In this document: piece by piece, positions 34,908-44,321 of the stretch
How the letters are laid out: each line of letters opens with the position of its first letter
Numbering within the stretch: the stretch's first letter is position 1
DNA from: DATKNA01 sp963755755
GTDB lineage: Bacteria; Actinomycetota; Actinomycetes; Actinomycetales; Kineosporiaceae
Assembly: GCA_963755755.1 (NCBI GenBank)
Contig: CAVWLJ010000012.1
Coordinates: forward strand, 186,001-250,000
Length of the DNA: 64,000 nucleotides
Direction of reading: 5' to 3'
Translations under genes and position numbers: made by a program
The notes under the pieces: model-generated
What the model saw: the letters and a program-made list of their open reading frames with translations, nothing else
Told to the model about the DNA's origin: nothing
Databases searched by the model: none

Positions 34908-34945
34908 GTTTCCCGGCGGTGTCCCAACCGTTTCACGGGTGTTAC
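34908..34945 (-). promoter_or_regulatory. GlnR operator upstream of glnA
   Basis: Read on the minus strand: GTAAC-N6-GAAAC-N6-GACAC-N6-GAAAC. This is the full tandem GlnR box of actinobacteria (gTnAc-n6-GaAAc-n6-GtnAC-n6-GAAAc), with all three 6-nt spacings exact and one mismatch in the third half-site (GACAC for GTNAC). It lies 90-127 bp upstream of the glnA start, where GlnR sites act. This supports nitrogen-limitation control of glnA. Confidence 0.87.
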
Positions 34946-35041
34946 GACCCCGCCGCCAGGTGACGACTGTGTTGCCGTCCGGTGTCGCATCCGCACCGGC
35001 CCGGTCGGGCCGCGGACGAGCCCCGAGGTTACGCTCGTCCC

Positions 35042-35494
35042 ATGGTCACCCGACGGGACGCGGGCTCCTGGTTGGAGCCGCGGCGCCCGGCGTCCGGCGA
35101 CGCGCCGGCGCATCCGGGGGATCGGCTCGGCCGCCCCGCCGACGGGCCGCGATCCATCGCCGCGTTCGGGCGCCGGCTGCTCGGCCTGTTCGTCGACTGG
35201 ATCCTCTGCCTGATCATCGCGAACGGCCTGCTCCGCGGCGCGCACCTGGGTCAGCTCGGCCCCGTGCTCGTCCTGTTCGTCGAGAACCTGCTGCTGGTGG
35301 GGACGATCGGCAGCACCGTCGGGCACCGCCTGTTCGGGATGCGCGTCGAGACCCTCGCGGGAACCGCACCGGGCCTGGGCCGGGCGGCGATCCGTTCCCT
35401 GCTCCTGTGCCTGGCGATCCCGCCGTTGCTGTGGGACGCCGATCAGCGCGGCCTGCACGACCGGCTCGCGGGCACGGTCATCGCCCGCGTCTGA
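35042..35494 (+). CDS. RDD family membrane protein
   Basis: A 150-residue protein. After a 40-residue polar N-terminus, the RDD motif region starts as SIAAFGRRLLGLFVDWILCL. Two or three membrane segments follow (LCLIIANGLL, GPVLVLFVENLLLVGTIGST, AAIRSLLLCLAIPPLLW), ending with DADQRGLHDRLAGTVIARV, the conserved RDD tail. ATG 35042. The gene is divergent from glnA with about 220 bp between. RDD proteins are proposed transport or lipid-related factors; no role is proven here. The layout glnA/RDD/DUF4191/lipA is typical of actinobacteria. Confidence 0.87.
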   Translation: MVTRRDAGSWLEPRRPASGDAPAHPGDRLGRPADGPRSIAAFGRRLLGLFVDWILCLIIANGLLRGAHLGQLGPVLVLFVENLLLVGTIGSTVGHRLFGMRVETLAGTAPGLGRAAIRSLLLCLAIPPLLWDADQRGLHDRLAGTVIARV

Positions 35495-35503
35495 CGCGGC
35501 TCG

Positions 35504-35722
35504 TCACCGCATCGGGACGGGGACCCGGACCGCGGGGACCCGGACCGGGGTGTCCAGTGCGGAGAGGTCGTCCAGGGTCGCCAGCTCGTCGAGCAACCGC
35601 CCGTGGGCGGCCAGCACGCTCGCCTCGGCGTTCCGCGCGGCCGCGGCCACGAGCTCGGCGTCGATGAGGCGGACGACGGTCGACACGAGGCGCACGACCT
35701 CGGACGTGGCGGTGGTCAGCAT
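35504..35722 (-). CDS. small hypothetical protein
   Basis: A 72-residue frame from ATG 35722 (MLTTATSEVVRLVSTVVRLI, DAELVAAAARNAEASVLAAH, ending RVPVPMR). It is mostly helical, with Val/Ala repeats and no membrane segment. It begins 116 bp after the DUF4191 stop on the same strand and converges on the RDD gene. Codon use fits the genome. No family is recognised. Confidence 0.45.
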   Translation of the reverse strand: MLTTATSEVVRLVSTVVRLIDAELVAAAARNAEASVLAAHGRLLDELATLDDLSALDTPVRVPAVRVPVPMR

Positions 35723-35838
35723 GCGATGGTCCTCCGGGCGGCAGCGGTGTCCACGCTCTGTGTCGGCAGCGACGCGGGGGGAGTACAGCTTCAGGACACC
35801 CTGTCCATGTTGCAGGGCAATGTCCGCCAGGAGAAGTC

Positions 35839-36552
35839 TCAGCGACCGCGGACGCCCTTGCGGTCCGGCCGCATCCGCGTCGGGTCGATCCCCTTGGGGA
35901 TGGGCGGCCGCGCGCCTCCCAGCGCCTTCAGCCGCGCCGCCACCTGACCGGCCTCGGTCTTCGTCAGCGACGGCTTGCTGCGCATCAGCTTGCTGTTGAT
36001 CTTGCGAAGGGGGACCTGGCCCTCGCCGTCCCCGACGTGGAACACCAGCACCGGCACGTTCGGCCCGAGGACGCGGGTCACGCGCTTGCGCTCGCCGTCC
36101 ACGAGACGGTTCACCCGCGGCACCGGCCCCTCGGTGACGAGCGCGACGCCCGGCCGGCCCACGGCGCGGAAGACGAGGTCCCGGGTGCGCGGGTCGATCG
36201 CGACCGGTTCCTCCTCGACGAACCAGCCCCGCCGGATGTTCTTCATCACCTGCCCGGTGACGCCGGGCTGCCCGGCCGCGCGCTCGTAGGCGAAGCGCTC
36301 CGCGCGCCGCGACATGATCAAGAGGGCGAGGAGCACGCCGAGCGGGACGCCGAGCACGGCCAGGTAGACCGGATGCCCCAGCGGGAGGCCGATGAGGAAC
36401 GCGACGAGCACGACCGCGACGAAGGCGCCGAGCATCCACAGCGGCAGCAGCGGGTCGGACTCGCGCGTGATCGAGAAGATCTGACGCAGGGTCGACAGCC
36501 GCCCGGGCTTCTTCGCCGGGGCGGCCTGCTTCTCCGAGCGGGACGCGGCCAT
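35839..36552 (-). CDS. DUF4191 family membrane protein
   Basis: A 237-residue protein. The N-terminal basic stretch (KKPGRLSTLRQIFSITRESD) is followed by two membrane helices (LWMLGAFVAVVLVAFLIGLP and VYLAVLGVPLGVLLALLIMS). A soluble domain follows: RAERFAYERAAGQPGVTGQV, RRGWFVEEEPVAIDPRTRDL, AVGRPGVALVTEGP. All fit DUF4191, a conserved actinobacterial protein usually next to lipA. ATG 36552 is 43 bp after the lipA stop, so they form a unit with lipA first. The role is unknown. Confidence 0.88.
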   Translation of the reverse strand: MAASRSEKQAAPAKKPGRLSTLRQIFSITRESDPLLPLWMLGAFVAVVLVAFLIGLPLGHPVYLAVLGVPLGVLLALLIMSRRAERFAYERAAGQPGVTGQVMKNIRRGWFVEEEPVAIDPRTRDLVFRAVGRPGVALVTEGPVPRVNRLVDGERKRVTRVLGPNVPVLVFHVGDGEGQVPLRKINSKLMRSKPSLTKTEAGQVAARLKALGGARPPIPKGIDPTRMRPDRKGVRGR

Positions 36553-36595
36553 GGGCGTCAGGATACGTGCGGCTCAGGCACTCCCCGAAGCCGGA

Positions 36596-37597
36596 TCAAG
36601 CACCGATCAGACCGGCCGCCTCCTGGCGGGCCGGGCCCTCGCTCGCCAGGTGCGCCAGGGCCTCGGGCAGCTGCTCGCCGCGGGCGGCCATCGCCTGCGC
36701 CCACAGCCGGCCGGCCCGGTACGACGACCGGACCAGGGGCCCCGACATGACCCCGGCGAAGCCGATGTGCTCGGCCTCCTCGCGCAGCTCGACGAACTCC
36801 TCCGGCCGCACCCAGCGCTCCACCGGGTGGTGCAGGGGGCTCGGCCGCAGGTACTGCGTGATGGTCACGAGGTCGCACCCCGCGTCGTGCAGGTCCCGCA
36901 GCGCCTGGGAGACCTCCTCCCGGGTCTCGCCGAGACCGAGGATGAGGTTCGACTTCGTCACCATGCCGGCGGCCCGGCCCTGGGTCAGCACGTCCAGCGA
37001 GCGCTCGTAGCGGAACGCCGGCCGGATCCGCTTGAAGATCCGGGGCACCGTCTCGAGGTTGTGCGCGAAGACCTGCGGCGCGGCGTCGAACACCTGCCCG
37101 AGGAGCTCCGGCGTCCCGGAGAAGTCCGGCACGAGGATCTCCACGCCCGTGCCGGGGTTGAGCCGGTGGATCTGCCGGACGGTCTCGGCGTAGAGCCACG
37201 CGCCCTCGTCCTCGAGGTCGTCGCGGGCGACCCCGGTGACGGTCGCGTACCGCAGCTCCATGGCCTGCACGCTCTCGGCGACCCGCCGCGGCTCGTCCCG
37301 GTCCAGCGGCTGTGGCTTGCCGGAGTGGATCTGGCAGAAGTCGCAGCGCCGGCTGCACTCGTCGCCGCCGATGAGGAACGTCGCCTCGCGGTCCTCCCAG
37401 CACTCGAAGATGTTGGGGCAGCCGGCCTCCTGGCAGACGGTGTGCAGGCCCTCGCGCTTCACCAGCGAGGTCAGCTCCCGGTACTCCGGGCCCATCCGCG
37501 CCGTCGTCCGGATCCACGCCGGCTTGCGCTCGATCGGGGTCTCGGCGTTGCGCGCCTCGACCCGCAGCAGGCGGCGCCCGTCGGGGGCTACTGACAC
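36596..37597 (-). CDS. lipA: lipoyl synthase
   Basis: A 333-residue radical-SAM enzyme that inserts two sulfurs into protein-bound octanoyl groups. The auxiliary cluster motif C-x4-C-x5-C is seen as CQEAGCPNIFEC. The radical-SAM motif C-x3-C-x2-C is CSRRCDFC. The rest (TVTGVARDDLEDEGAWLYAE, GLGETREEV, LTITQYLRPS-like) is canonical, including the RSSYRAG tail. GTG 37597 has GGAGG about 8 nt upstream. It is divergent from the saccharopine-dehydrogenase-like gene. The partner LipB is 2.6 kb away, and the client SucB is at 48914. Confidence 0.96.
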   Translation of the reverse strand: MSVAPDGRRLLRVEARNAETPIERKPAWIRTTARMGPEYRELTSLVKREGLHTVCQEAGCPNIFECWEDREATFLIGGDECSRRCDFCQIHSGKPQPLDRDEPRRVAESVQAMELRYATVTGVARDDLEDEGAWLYAETVRQIHRLNPGTGVEILVPDFSGTPELLGQVFDAAPQVFAHNLETVPRIFKRIRPAFRYERSLDVLTQGRAAGMVTKSNLILGLGETREEVSQALRDLHDAGCDLVTITQYLRPSPLHHPVERWVRPEEFVELREEAEHIGFAGVMSGPLVRSSYRAGRLWAQAMAARGEQLPEALAHLASEGPARQEAAGLIGA

Positions 37598-37664
37598 GAT
37601 GGACCTCCAGCCGTCGACGTGATCCAGGGTACGACGGGGTGTCGAGCGGGCGAGGAGGGCACCG

Positions 37665-38845
37665 GTGGCAGGACCGGCGCGACCGACGGGGCGGATCGTC
37701 GTCCTCGGAGCCACCGGCTACACCGGCGAGCTCGCGGCGCGGGCGCTGGCGGACGCCGGGGCCCGACCCGTGCTCGCCGGGCGGGACGGTACGCGGGTCG
37801 CGCGGCTGGCCGGCGAGCTCGGCGGCACGGCCGGCGCCCTGGAGCACGCGGTCGTGGACGTGGGGGACCCCGCCTGTCTCGCGGGCCTGCTGAACCGTGG
37901 CGACGTCCTCGTCACCACCGTCGGCCCGTTCGCCCGCTGGGGCCGGCCCGCCCTGGAGGCGGCGGTCGCCGCCGGGGCGCACTACGTCGACTCCACCGGT
38001 GAGGGCGGGTTCATCCGCACCGTCTTCGAGGAGTTCGACGAGCCGCGCCCGCACCGCCGGCTCCGTCGTCCTCACCGCCTTCGGCTACGACTACGTGCCG
38101 GGCAACCTCGCGGCGGCCCTCGCGCTCGAGCGGGCGGCGTCCGTCGGGCGGCCCGTCCGGGTGGACGTCGGGTATTTCCTCAGCGGGTCCGCCGGCCCCA
38201 CCGCGATCAGCGGCGGCACCCGGGCCTCGGCCCTCGGCGTCGTCGGCGAGCACGGGCACGCCTTCGTCGACGGCCGCATCGTCGAGCGCCGGCCGGGCGC
38301 CGACGTCGTCCGGCTCGCGGCCGCCGGACTGCACCGGTCGGGCTTCACGGTGTCGGCGTCCGAGCAGTTCACGCTGCCGCGGCTCGCGCCGACGCTGCGC
38401 GACGTCCGCGTCGGCCTCGGGTGGTTCGGGAACCTGACGCCGGTCGTCGTGGCCGCCTCCCGCGCCGCGGACGCCGTCGACCCGGTGCTCGAGCGCGTGC
38501 CGCAGCTCCGCTCGGCGGCGGCCTGGCTGGGGCGCCCGCTGCTGGCTCAGCTGGGCCGGGGGTCGACCGGCGGCCCGGACGAGCGGCAGCGGCTCCGCAC
38601 CGGCACCCTGGTGGCCGCGGAGGTCCGCGGAGCCGAGGGCGGAGCTGCTCGCGCACGTCGAGCTCACCGGGCCGAACCCCTACACCCTGACCGGCGAGCT
38701 GCTCGGCTGGGCGGCCCGCACCCTCGCTGCCGGCGGCGCGCTCGCGGCCGGAGCCCTGGGACCGGTCGAGGCGTTCGGCCTCCCGACGCTGCGGCGCGCC
38801 TGCGCGGACCTGAGCCTGGCCGAACGGACCGGAAGGACGCCGTGA
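37665..38845 (+). CDS. saccharopine dehydrogenase-like (trans-acting enoyl reductase type) protein (frame broken)
   Basis: About 393 residues. The N-terminus is a Rossmann fold (IVVLGATGYTGELAARALAD, VLAGRDGTRVARLAGELGG, DVLVTTVGPFARWG). After a break near 38045, FGYDYVPGNLAAALALERA, RPVRVDVGYFLSG and ISGGTRASAL follow. After a second break near 38635 the end reads ELLAHVELTGPNPYTLTGEL. This matches the saccharopine-dehydrogenase family that includes mycobacterial trans-acting enoyl reductases; substrate unknown. GTG 37665 has CGAGGAGGG at 7 nt. Its stop overlaps the next start (GTGA at 38842). Confidence 0.8.
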
Positions 38846-39328
38846 CCGACCCCACCTCGCCGACCTCTCCACCCACGTCGGGCGCGTCCGCAGCCCTCGC
38901 CGGGCCGATCGCGCCGAGGCCCCGCCGGCTCGCCCTGGCCTACGGGTACGTGCTCGGCGTCGCCGTCGCCGCGGGCTCCGCCCTCGGCCTGCGCGGCACC
39001 GCCACCGCCGTCGCTGCAGCTGGTCGGCTTCGTCGTGATGATCGTCACCTGGATCGCGCTGCGCCGAGCGACCCGGCTCGTCATCGACGCCCCGGCCGCC
39101 CACCTCGCCGACCGGCTCGTGCGGCTGCGCGACCGCCTCTTCGTGCTCGCCTACCAGCTGCTCGCCGTCGTCGCCGTCCTCATCTCGGCGGTGCTGTTCA
39201 TCGCGTCGTCCGGCGGGATCTCCGAATCCCTGGCCACCGCGCTGGCGTGGGCCGCGTTCGGGTCCGCGCTCGGGCTGCCGCTCGTCGTCGCCGCCGTCTC
39301 GCTGCCGGACGACGCGACGAGCCTGTGA
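38842..39328 (+). CDS. membrane protein, about 160 residues (frame broken)
   Basis: The first frame reads VTDPTSPTSPPTSGASAALA then a helix (YGYVLGVAVAAGSALGL). After a break near 39012 it reads LQLVGFVVMIVTWIALRRA, AYQLLAVVAVLISAVLFIAS and AFGSALGLPLVVAAVSLPDD. Together that is four probable membrane helices. It overlaps the previous gene by 4 bp. No family is recognised with confidence. Both this gene and its neighbour break in G/C-rich runs. Confidence 0.6.
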
Positions 39329-39355
39329 CGCCGGTCGCCCCTAGGCTCGCCGACC

Positions 39356-40280
39356 GTGGACCTGCGCATCTTCACCGAGCCCCAGCAGGGGGCGACCTAC
39401 GACCAGCTCCTCGCCGTGGCGAGGGCCACCGAGGACGGCGGCTTCGACGCCTTCTTCCGGTCCGACCACTACCTCGCGATGGCCGGCGCGGAGGGACGGC
39501 CCGGGCCCGACCGACGCGTGGCTCACCCTCGCCGGCCTCGCCCGGGAGACGTCGCGGATCAAGCTGGGCACCCTGGTCAGCCCGGTGACGTTCCGGCTGC
39601 CCGGCGTCCTCGCGATCTCCGTCGCGCAGGTCGACGCCATGTCCGGCGGCCGGGCGGAGCTCGGGCTCGGCGCGGGCTGGTTCGAGGCGGAGCACCAGGC
39701 CTACGGCATCCCGTTCCCGCCGCGCCGGTTCGACCTGCTCGAGGAGCAGCTGGCGATCGTCACCGGCCTGTGGTCGACGCCGGTGGGGGAGAAGTTCAGC
39801 TACGCCGGCACGCACTACCGGCTCGAGGACTCCCCGGCGCTGCCCAAGCCGGTGCAGTCGCCGGTGCCGCTGATCATCGGCGGCGGTGGTGCGAAGCGGA
39901 CGCCGGCGCTGGCCGCCCGGTACGCGACGGAGTTCAACATCGGCTTCGTCGGCCCGGACGCCGTCTCCGCGGCGTACGAGCGGGTGCGGGCCGCGTGCGA
40001 CGAGGCCGGCCGCGACCCGGCGTCCCTGACCTACTCGGTCGCCCTGACGACCGTCAGCGGCGGCGACGACGCCGAGGTGGCGCGGCGGGCGGCAGCGGTG
40101 GGCCAGAGCGTCGACGACCTGCGGCGCGCGGGCCTCGCGGGCACCCCGGACGAGATCGTCGAGCGGATCGGGGCGTACGCGGACGCGGGGGCGACCCGCG
40201 TCTACCTGCAGGTCCTGGACCTGGACGACCTGGCGATGATCGAGCTCATCGCGTCGCGGGTGCTGCCCCAGCTGCGGTGA
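39356..40280 (+). CDS. LLM class F420-dependent oxidoreductase (frame broken)
   Basis: About 307 residues. It begins DLRIFTEPQQGATYDQLLAV and DAFFRSDHYLAMAG; after a break near 39505 it continues WLTLAGLARETSRIKLGTLV, SPVTFRLPGVLAISVAQVD, MSGGRAELGLGAGWFEAEH and PVPLIIGGGGAKRTPALAA. These are the standard barrel and cofactor blocks of the F420-dependent luciferase-like family. GTG 39356. The 3' end overlaps the convergent lipB end by 35 bp. The substrate is unknown. Confidence 0.83.
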
Positions 40281-40938
40281 GACCGGCACCGGCCAGATCG
40301 ACCTCGGCCAGGTGCTTCTCCACGAGCGGCAGGACCTCGGCGACCGGGACGTCGCGGCCGAGCTCGGCCGAGAGCGAGGTCACGTCGGCGTCCGGGATCC
40401 CGCAGGGGACGATCCGGGAGAACCAGGAGAGGTCCGGGTCGCAGTTGAGGGCGAAGCCGTGCATCGTCACGCCCTGCGCCACCCGGACGCCGATCGCCCC
40501 GACCTTGCGCTCCCGGCGGCCGCCGGGCTGCGCGTCCGCGGCGATCCAGACGCCGCTGCGGCCCTCGACCCGCCCGGCCTCGACGCCGAGGTCGGCGCAG
40601 ACCCGGATGAGCGCCTCCTCGAGCCGGCGGACGTAGGCCACCACGTCGATCGGGGAGGCGAGCCTCAGGATGGGGTAGCCGACGATCTGCCCCGGTCCGT
40701 GCCAGGTGATCCGGCCGCCGCGGTCGACGTCGACGACCGGCGTCCCGTCGAACGGCCGGTCGGCGGGGTGGGTGCGCCGTCCCGCCGTGTAGACCGGCGG
40801 ATGTTCCAGGAGCAGCACCGCGCCCGGATCGTTCCCCGCGACCACCCGGGCGTGCAGCTCGCGCTGCAGGTCCCAGGCCCGCTGGTACTCCACCCGGTCC
40901 TCTCCGAACCCGACGTGCACGAAGCGCAAGCCGTTCAT
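40246..40938 (-). CDS. lipB: lipoyl(octanoyl) transferase
   Basis: A 230-residue enzyme that moves octanoate from acyl-carrier protein to lipoyl domains. The active-site blocks are present: HPPVYTAGRRTHPADR, RGGRITWHGPGQIVGYPI, RKVGAIGVRVAQGVTMHGFA (catalytic Lys), and LNCDPDLSWFSRIVPCGI with the catalytic Cys just before. ATG 40938. It is divergent from the MMPL transporter. With LipA it supplies the lipoyl group for SucB at 48914. Confidence 0.95.
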   Translation of the reverse strand: MNGLRFVHVGFGEDRVEYQRAWDLQRELHARVVAGNDPGAVLLLEHPPVYTAGRRTHPADRPFDGTPVVDVDRGGRITWHGPGQIVGYPILRLASPIDVVAYVRRLEEALIRVCADLGVEAGRVEGRSGVWIAADAQPGGRRERKVGAIGVRVAQGVTMHGFALNCDPDLSWFSRIVPCGIPDADVTSLSAELGRDVPVAEVLPLVEKHLAEVDLAGAGLTAAGAAPATR

Positions 40939-41017
40939 GCGACTGAGCGTACGTCGCTCTCAGCTCCCCCTCAGCGTGTGGGGCGACCAGGGAGCAGTTC
41001 TGGAATGCTGGTTGGTT

Positions 41018-43296
41018 GTGACGACGACCGAGCCCTCGAACGCGACCCCCGAGCGGACCACGGTCCGGCGGCTGCGCTGGTTGTTGCCCGCCGTCCTCCT
41101 GATCGTCTGGCTCGCCATCGCGGGGGTCGGCGGCCCGTACTCGGGCAAGCTGTCCGAGGTCCAGCGGAACGACACCTCGTCGTTCCTGCCCGAAGAACGC
41201 CGAGTCGACGACGGTCCTCAACCAGCAGGCCGCGTTCGCCTCGCAGCAGACGTTCCCCGGATTCGTGCTGCTCGAGGGCGACGCCGCGCTGTCGCCGGCC
41301 CAGCTGCAGTCGTTCCAGCAGTTCGCGCAGGGGATCCCGGCGATCGAGGTGCCGGTCAAGGGTGCCGCGTCGAAGAAGATCGGCGACTTCCTCGTGCCGG
41401 GGCCGATCGCCGTCGTCCCCTCCAAGGACGGCAAGGCCGCGCTCGCCGTCCTCAACTTCGACGCCAATCTGACCTTCACCACGCTGGCCGACGGCACGAA
41501 CCCGATCCAGGCGTCGGTCGAGGCCCTGCGTTCGGCCGACAAGAGGCTCGACGTGGGCGGGGCCACCGTCTACGTGGCGGGCCCGGCCGGCACCATCGCC
41601 GACTTCGTCAAGGCGTTCGCGGGCATCGACGGCGTGCTGCTCCTCGTCGCCCTCGTCGCCGTCCTGGTGATCCTGCTCGTCGTCTACCGCAGTCCGGTCG
41701 TGCCGTTCTTCGTGCTGGCGACGTCGCTCTTCGCGCTCTCGCTCGCGAGCGTGGTCATCTACTACCTGGCGAAGAACGACCTCATCAAGCTCAACGGGCA
41801 GAGCCAGGGCATCCTCTCGATCCTCGTCATCGGCGCGGCGACGGACTACGCCCTGCTGCTCGTCTCCCGGTACCGCGAGGAACTGCGCCGGCACGACGAC
41901 CGGTACGAGGCGATGGGGCTCGCGTGGCGCCGCACCATCGAGCCGGTCGCCGCGTCCGCCGGCACGGTGATCCTCGGCCTGCTCTGCCTGCTGCTCAGCC
42001 AGCTGCAGTCGACCAAGGGCCTCGGGCCGGTCGGCGCCATCGGCATCGCTGCGGCGCTGCTCGCCGCCATGACCTTCCTGCCCGCGCTGCTCGTGCTGCC
42101 CGGGCGCACCAAGCCGGGTGAGCACGGCCGCTGGGTGTTCTGGCCCTCCATCCCACACGTGGGCTCCCAGGGGCCGGAGACCCGAGGGATCTGGGCGGCG
42201 GTCGCGCGTCTGGTGGGGACGCACCCGCGGCGGGTGGCCATCGGCAGCGGCATCGCGCTGCTGATCCTCGCCGCGTTCCTCCCGACCCTCAAGGCGAACG
42301 GGATCAAGCAGTCGGACACCTTCCTCACCACGGTGGAGTCCGTCACCGGCGGGGACGCCCTGGCCCGCCACTTCCCGGCCGGGTCCGGCTCGCCGACGAT
42401 CGTCATCGGGCCCGCGGACAAGGCGGAGCAGATCGCCTCGACGATCCAGAAGACCCCCGGCGTCTCCTCCGTCGTGCCCGTGACGGACGCGCCCGCGCGG
42501 CGGTCAGCCCGCTGCCGGGGGTGCCGCCCCCGCGCCGAAGGTCGTGGACGGGCGGGTCCAGTTCCAGGTCACGCTCACCGACCCGGCGGACTCGCCCCAG
42601 GCCGAGGACGTCGTCACGACGCTGCGCACCAACCTGGACGCCGTCAGCCCGGACGCCCTCGTCGGCGGCGGCACCGCGCAGAACCTCGACGTCCGGGACA
42701 TCAGCCAGGCCGACCGGAACCGGGTCATCCCGATCATCCTCGCGGTGATCTTCGTGGTGCTCGCGCTGCTGCTCCGGGCGCTGGTCGCGCCGCTGATCCT
42801 CATCGTCGGGAACGTGCTGTCGTTCGCCGCGACGCTCGGGGCCTCGGCGCTGGTGTTCAACCACGTGTTCCACTTCGCGGGGTCGGACCCGTCGGTGACG
42901 CTGTTCGGGTTCGTGTTCCTCGTCGCGCTCGGGATCGACTACTCGATCTTCCTCATGACCAGGGTGCGGGAGGAGTCCATCCGGGCGGGGACGCGGCCCG
43001 GGATCCTCAGGGGGCTGGCGGTGACCGGCGGCGTCATCACCAGCGCCGGCGTCGTGCTGGCGGCCACGTTCGCCGCGCTCGGCGTGCTGCCGATCCTGTT
43101 CCTCGCGCAGATCGCGTTCATCGTCGCCTTCGGCGTCCTGCTCGACACGACGGTCGTGCGCTCGTTGTTCGTGCCGTCGGTGTCGTACCTCATCGGCGCC
43201 CGGATCTGGGCACCGAGCAAGCTCGCCCGGACCTCGGACCACGAGGGCAGCGACGAGCCCGAGCCCGAGCCGGAGCCCGTACCCGCCGCGCGCTGA
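41018..43296 (+). CDS. MMPL family transporter (frame broken)
   Basis: About 755 residues with the RND/MMPL layout of two 6-helix halves, each preceded by an extracytoplasmic loop. Helix 1 is RRLRWLLPAVLLIVWLAIAG. The first core has VLLLVALVAVLVILLVVYRS, ILSILVIGAATDYALLLVSR and YREELRRHDDR. The second has RVIPIILAVIFVVLALLLRA and VALGIDYSIFLMTRVREES. The proton-relay Asp residues (GAATDYA, LGIDYS) are present. Breaks near 41200 and 42515 fall in the loops. GTG 41018. The tail is Glu/Pro-rich (SDEPEPEPEPVPAAR). Likely lipid or drug export; the cargo is unknown. Confidence 0.88.
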
Positions 43297-43305
43297 ACCG
43301 CGGAC

Positions 43306-43381
43306 GCGCCGTCGTTCGTCATTGGTCGCCGACACGCCGCGTCGCGGCGCCCGCCGGCGGACCATTGACGAACGACGGCGC
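43306..43381. repeat. 66-nt palindromic element, copy 3 (between MMPL and DUF559 gene B)
   Basis: Core arms GTCGTTCGTCA (43311-43321) and TGACGAACGAC (43366-43376), with a 44-nt spacer. Here the stem extends outward to 16 perfect base pairs (43306-43321 with 43366-43381) and partly inward (TGGTC with GACCA). It sits between two convergent stops, 43296 and 43319, and the latter stop lies inside the element. The spacer holds GCCGACACGCCG, nearly the same as in copy 4. Confidence 0.87.
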
Positions 43382-44231
43382 GATCCGTGAGGTCGCGGCC
43401 ACGGTTTCGGCCACCCACGCGCGCCGGAACATCACGTGCTCCCAGCTGAAGCGCAGCACCTGCCAGGCCTCGCGGACCAGTTCGTCGTAGCGCTCGCAGT
43501 CGCGGACGAGCGCCCCCCGGCTGCCATGGTGCTCGTAGCTGTCCGCCTCGAGGACCAGCCGGCGGGCGCGGTCTGCGAGGTCGACGCGTACGACGCGCTG
43601 GACGAGCGGAATCTCGACCTGGGGGACGAATCCGGTCAGCCCGGCCTCCAGGACGATCCCGCGCAAGCACGACTCGAAGGCGTTGGCCGCGCGCCCGTCA
43701 GCCGCCGTCGCGACCCGCATCCGCCGCTGCCGGCCACGACCGCCGCCGGCTCTCGCGGCTCGTTCCAGCTCGACCGGGCGAGCCAGCCCGCGCCGGAGCG
43801 CTCCGTCGGCCACGGCGAGGGCCTCGGGGAAGGGCAGCCAGGCCGCGCAGTCCAGGACCGTGCGGACGACGGACGTGACCTGATCGCCCGAGCTCGGTCC
43901 GGGTCGCCCAATGCAGCCGGACGCCGCGCTGAGAAGGTGGACGCGCGCCGTGCGGCACGGTGACGTGCACGGCGTCGGGGAGCGAGACGAGACCCAGCCC
44001 CCACTGCTCCGCGGCGGAGGCGTGCGAGAGGACACCGCCGGCTCGGGCCGCCGCGACGTGCGGATCGGGGAGCTCGGGGACGACGTAGACGCCTCGCCTT
44101 GCCCGAAGCACCTCGCCGGCCCGGACCGCCGCGGCGATCCGGCGCGGCGTGGTCCACGGCAGCAGGTCGGCGGTGCGTGCGCGGCCGCCGAGCGCGAGCA
44201 GCAGATCGACAGGGCGGGCTGAGCGAGGCAC
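43319..44231 (-). CDS. DUF559 nuclease-like protein with AbiEi-type N-terminus (copy B, frame broken)
   Basis: Paralogue of the gene at 13622, in opposite orientation. N-terminal part: PVDLLLALGGRARTADLLPW, LRARRGVYVVPELPDPH, GVLSHASAAEQWGLGLV and VHVTVPHGARPPSQRGV. After a break near 43900 (one extra G in the coding strand) it continues VVRTVLDCAAWLPFPEALAV, FESCLRGIVLEAGLTGF and the nuclease core VVRVDLADRARRLVLEADSY, EHHGSRGALVRDCERYDEL, VLRFSWEHV. The nuclease halves of A and B look about three-quarters identical by eye. GTG 44231 is chosen by alignment with A; the frame stays open to a TTG (44336) inside the palindrome. The C-terminus (SFVNGPP...) is encoded by copy 3. Possibly an endonuclease-antitoxin-like regulator. 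Confidence 0.72.
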
Positions 44232-44321
44232 GTCGCGCAGCCTGGACCAGCGAAACGGACGTCGACGGTGGGCGCCCGAGGGCTGGGGATGGTGGGACGG
44301 CGGATAGCGCTCTGTGGACGA

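Noticed and set aside
32707..35667. 986-codon open frame on the plus strand over glnA
   Set aside because: It is antisense to a certain glnA and has low-complexity Val/Arg/Asp composition.
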